From Gemmatimonadales bacterium UBA7889 (GTDB lineage Bacteria; Gemmatimonadota; Gemmatimonadetes; Longimicrobiales; Gaopeijiaceae), in NCBI GenBank assembly GCA_002501085.1, contig DLRL01000013.1:3485-9438 (forward strand): a stretch of 5,954 bases of DNA. Direction: 5' to 3'. Position 1 is the first letter of the stretch. The number at the start of each line of letters is the position of its first letter. The notes under the pieces are model-generated. The model saw nothing but the letters and a program-made list of their open reading frames with translations, ran no database searches and was not told where the DNA came from. A program made the position numbers and the translations under genes. Shown in pieces: positions 4,103-5,954 of the stretch.

Positions 4103-5954
4103 TCATATCCGGAAGAGGTAGCTCAGTTTAAGAAAGAGTCCTTCTTCAACTGGGTTCATCGTTGAAACCCGATAGCTTCTCTCGCCCTCCATGAGTCGAC
4201 TAAAGCCGATATAGAATATGGTTCCGGGGGAAGGCTCATATTGAAGCAAAAATTGTCCCTGGAACTCTCCGGTCGAGCTGGCCGCTTGAGCCTGGCCGAA
4301 GATAGTCAGTTGGCGACCAGTAGCTGGGTCCTTAAGTGCTTCACGTTGATCGAGGTCATATTGCAGGATCATCCGTGCCATTAAAGCCCTACTGAAGAGG
4401 TATTGAGCTTTGATATTTGTTATGTGTACAGTCGAATAGATCTCGTTTGGAACCATAGTGTGCTGTTTACTTGAGACTCTAGAAATCTTTGAGAATGTAT
4501 GGTCCAACGAGAGTTCGAGGCGATCTGTTGGGCTCCACTGAATCTCGGGTCGTGCCTGTAGCTCGAATCCTCGAGAGGCTTCTGCAAAGATGGCTGTCTC
4601 TCGGGCCATAAAGCTCCCGTTAAGGCTAAATTCGTTAGTCAGCCTTATCCTAGGAAAAACCATGAATGCCTTCAGGTTCTTGAGTGCTTCCGGTATTAGG
4701 AAAGGGCTTTGGGACCCATCTCCATCTAGTGTCGTATAGTTGGCATAACGTTCAGGTTGGAAGCGAAAATATCCATTCCTGATCATGAAAGTGAGAGTTC
4801 TCCCACCCCGGAATGTGAAGCTCGGCATGATGTTCAGTTCGTGCTCGAATAAGCCGGACCCACTCCAAAACTCATTGTGGTCGAAGAAGTTTTGGGCGGA
4901 AGCAGTGATCGACGTTCGCTCGAGGATAGCTCCAGGTCGACCGAATCGGTTCACCGTCATCCTGGCATCAAGCTGGGTGTCACCTGCCCGTGTAATGAAT
5001 CCACTTCGTGCCCTGAAATCCGGGTGAATATCTATAAAGGTCACATTCCAAGTGAATTCCCGACCTGACCGATCAATAGACGCCATGACAAGTGGACTAA
5101 TCCCGGTTGATTGCGAGTCCATATCCGAGCGATCTACACTGCCAGCCACTTGAGTAGTTAAGGTGTAGCGACCACCCAATAGGAGGCGTGCATCACCCGA
5201 TACCACGCGATTAAATGCTCCTGAGCCGTCGGTCATGTTCCGCCCGGTATAGAGCACTCCGATTGTCGAGCCCGTACCGATATCCCGACGTGCGCGGAGC
5301 ATATTGAAGCGTGCTCTGCCGCTGCCTCCCATAATTGAGCTTGGACTATCATCCAGTGCTCCGATATAACCGATATTAAGGTTCCCGAGTTTCCCGGTGA
5401 GTTTTAAGCCACCGACTGGGTCAACGATTTGCCTAGTGTAAACAAGCCGTTGAGGTGTGTTGAAAATTTCTGTGCCGTTGAGGAAAAAAGGCCTTTTCTC
5501 GGGAAAAAAGAGTGCAAACCGCTCATTGACCGTGATCTGGCTAACATCCGCTTCGATTTGAGAAAAATCCGGATTGTAAGTGCCATCCAGCACCATATTC
5601 TGCGTGACACCTATTCGGGTATTGAAACCGAATTCACCATCTGGGTCACTTTTCAGGAAAGTTCCCGTGGTATTTGTCCCTGTCCGAATCCCTGTCGCGA
5701 CTGGGTTCAGTTCGACCAAACGCCGGGGGTGAATCTCTTGTAGGCCGACGAGCCGCCCACTCTGTCCCAGAGAACTTGAGACATCCTTCGTAAGAGGAGC
5801 CCAAGATTGGCGGAATCGGGTGCGCTTAACCTCTCTGGTTACCTGAATCCCCCAGGTCTGCTCCGGGGTTTCACGGAAGCGTAGGGACACGTATGGAATG
5901 CGGATTTCTCCGGTCCAACCCTCACTGTCAACGATGCCTTCAGAATCCCATATG
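4103..5954 (-). CDS. DUF5916 outer-membrane protein with CBM9-like domain, 5' end cut by the window
   Basis: The frame is open from the window edge (codon 5953-5951) to TGA at 4103-4105, giving 616 visible residues; the true start is outside. A GTG at 5890 looks like a start but is internal: the 21 codons before it read WDSEGIVDSEGWTGEIRIPY, the conserved end of the family-9 carbohydrate-binding-like domain that normally precedes DUF5916. Next come the DUF5916 hallmarks NPDFSQIEAD (visible residues 127-136) and FFPEKRPFFL (149-158), then a long series of amphipathic beta strands ending KLSYLFRI, as in an outer-membrane barrel. Full-length relatives are usually about 700-900 residues with a signal peptide, so roughly the first quarter is missing. 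The function is unknown; a role in uptake or surface binding is only inferred. It is co-oriented with the aminotransferase but 119 nt upstream, so it is probably a separate unit. Confidence 0.92.
   Translation of the reverse strand, partial: IWDSEGIVDSEGWTGEIRIPYVSLRFRETPEQTWGIQVTREVKRTRFRQSWAPLTKDVSSSLGQSGRLVGLQEIHPRRLVELNPVATGIRTGTNTTGTFLKSDPDGEFGFNTRIGVTQNMVLDGTYNPDFSQIEADVSQITVNERFALFFPEKRPFFLNGTEIFNTPQRLVYTRQIVDPVGGLKLTGKLGNLNIGYIGALDDSPSSIMGGSGRARFNMLRARRDIGTGSTIGVLYTGRNMTDGSGAFNRVVSGDARLLLGGRYTLTTQVAGSVDRSDMDSQSTGISPLVMASIDRSGREFTWNVTFIDIHPDFRARSGFITRAGDTQLDARMTVNRFGRPGAILERTSITASAQNFFDHNEFWSGSGLFEHELNIMPSFTFRGGRTLTFMIRNGYFRFQPERYANYTTLDGDGSQSPFLIPEALKNLKAFMVFPRIRLTNEFSLNGSFMARETAIFAEASRGFELQARPEIQWSPTDRLELSLDHTFSKISRVSSKQHTMVPNEIYSTVHITNIKAQYLFSRALMARMILQYDLDQREALKDPATGRQLTIFGQAQAASSTGEFQGQFLLQYEPSPGTIFYIGFSRLMEGERSYRVSTMNPVEEGLFLKLSYLFRI

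Noticed and set aside
4785..5743. + strand open frames inside the DUF5916 gene
   Set aside because: They are antisense readings of a well-supported gene and show no domain or ribosome site of their own.

Overview
The window reads as ordinary chromosome from a Gram-negative bacterium of roughly 50% GC by eye. The outer-membrane DUF5916/CBM9-like protein, a Rho whose N-terminus is a long low-complexity Glu/Ala/Pro plus Arg tract, and the set of neighbours together suggest Gemmatimonadota or a similar environmental lineage. This placement is from recall of protein families, not from a search. I see no rRNA, tRNA, CRISPR array, transposase, integrase or phage gene.

Layout. On the + strand, positions 1-126 may hold the last 41 codons of an unrecognised gene. 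Positions 127-322 are a gene-free leader with several stem-loops, followed by a complete rho gene (323-1819). The rest of the window is on the - strand. Read in transcription order from the right edge, it holds a large 5'-truncated outer-membrane barrel protein (DUF5916; 5954 down to 4103), a 119-nt gap with a dyad symmetry, a class I/II PLP aminotransferase (3983-2802), a small membrane protein with a zinc ribbon (2779-2351), and a membrane-anchored SRPBCC protein (2354-1794). The last gene runs into rho tail to tail and overlaps it by 26 nt.

How the genes relate. The aminotransferase, zinc-ribbon and SRPBCC genes have a 22-nt gap and then a 4-nt ATGA overlap, so they probably form one transcript. 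No pathway links them from sequence alone. Rho is the transcription termination factor. Its own gene has no room for a separate 3' terminator region, because its stop codon lies inside the opposing gene.

The points most worth a second look are in rho. The N-terminal helical Rho_N domain appears to be replaced by a disordered acidic and then Arg-rich segment containing a near-perfect in-frame duplication. By hand alignment, several base-contacting residues of the primary RNA-binding site differ from E. coli Rho. The 5' leader looks structured. I did not find a convincing new multi-gene system in this window.
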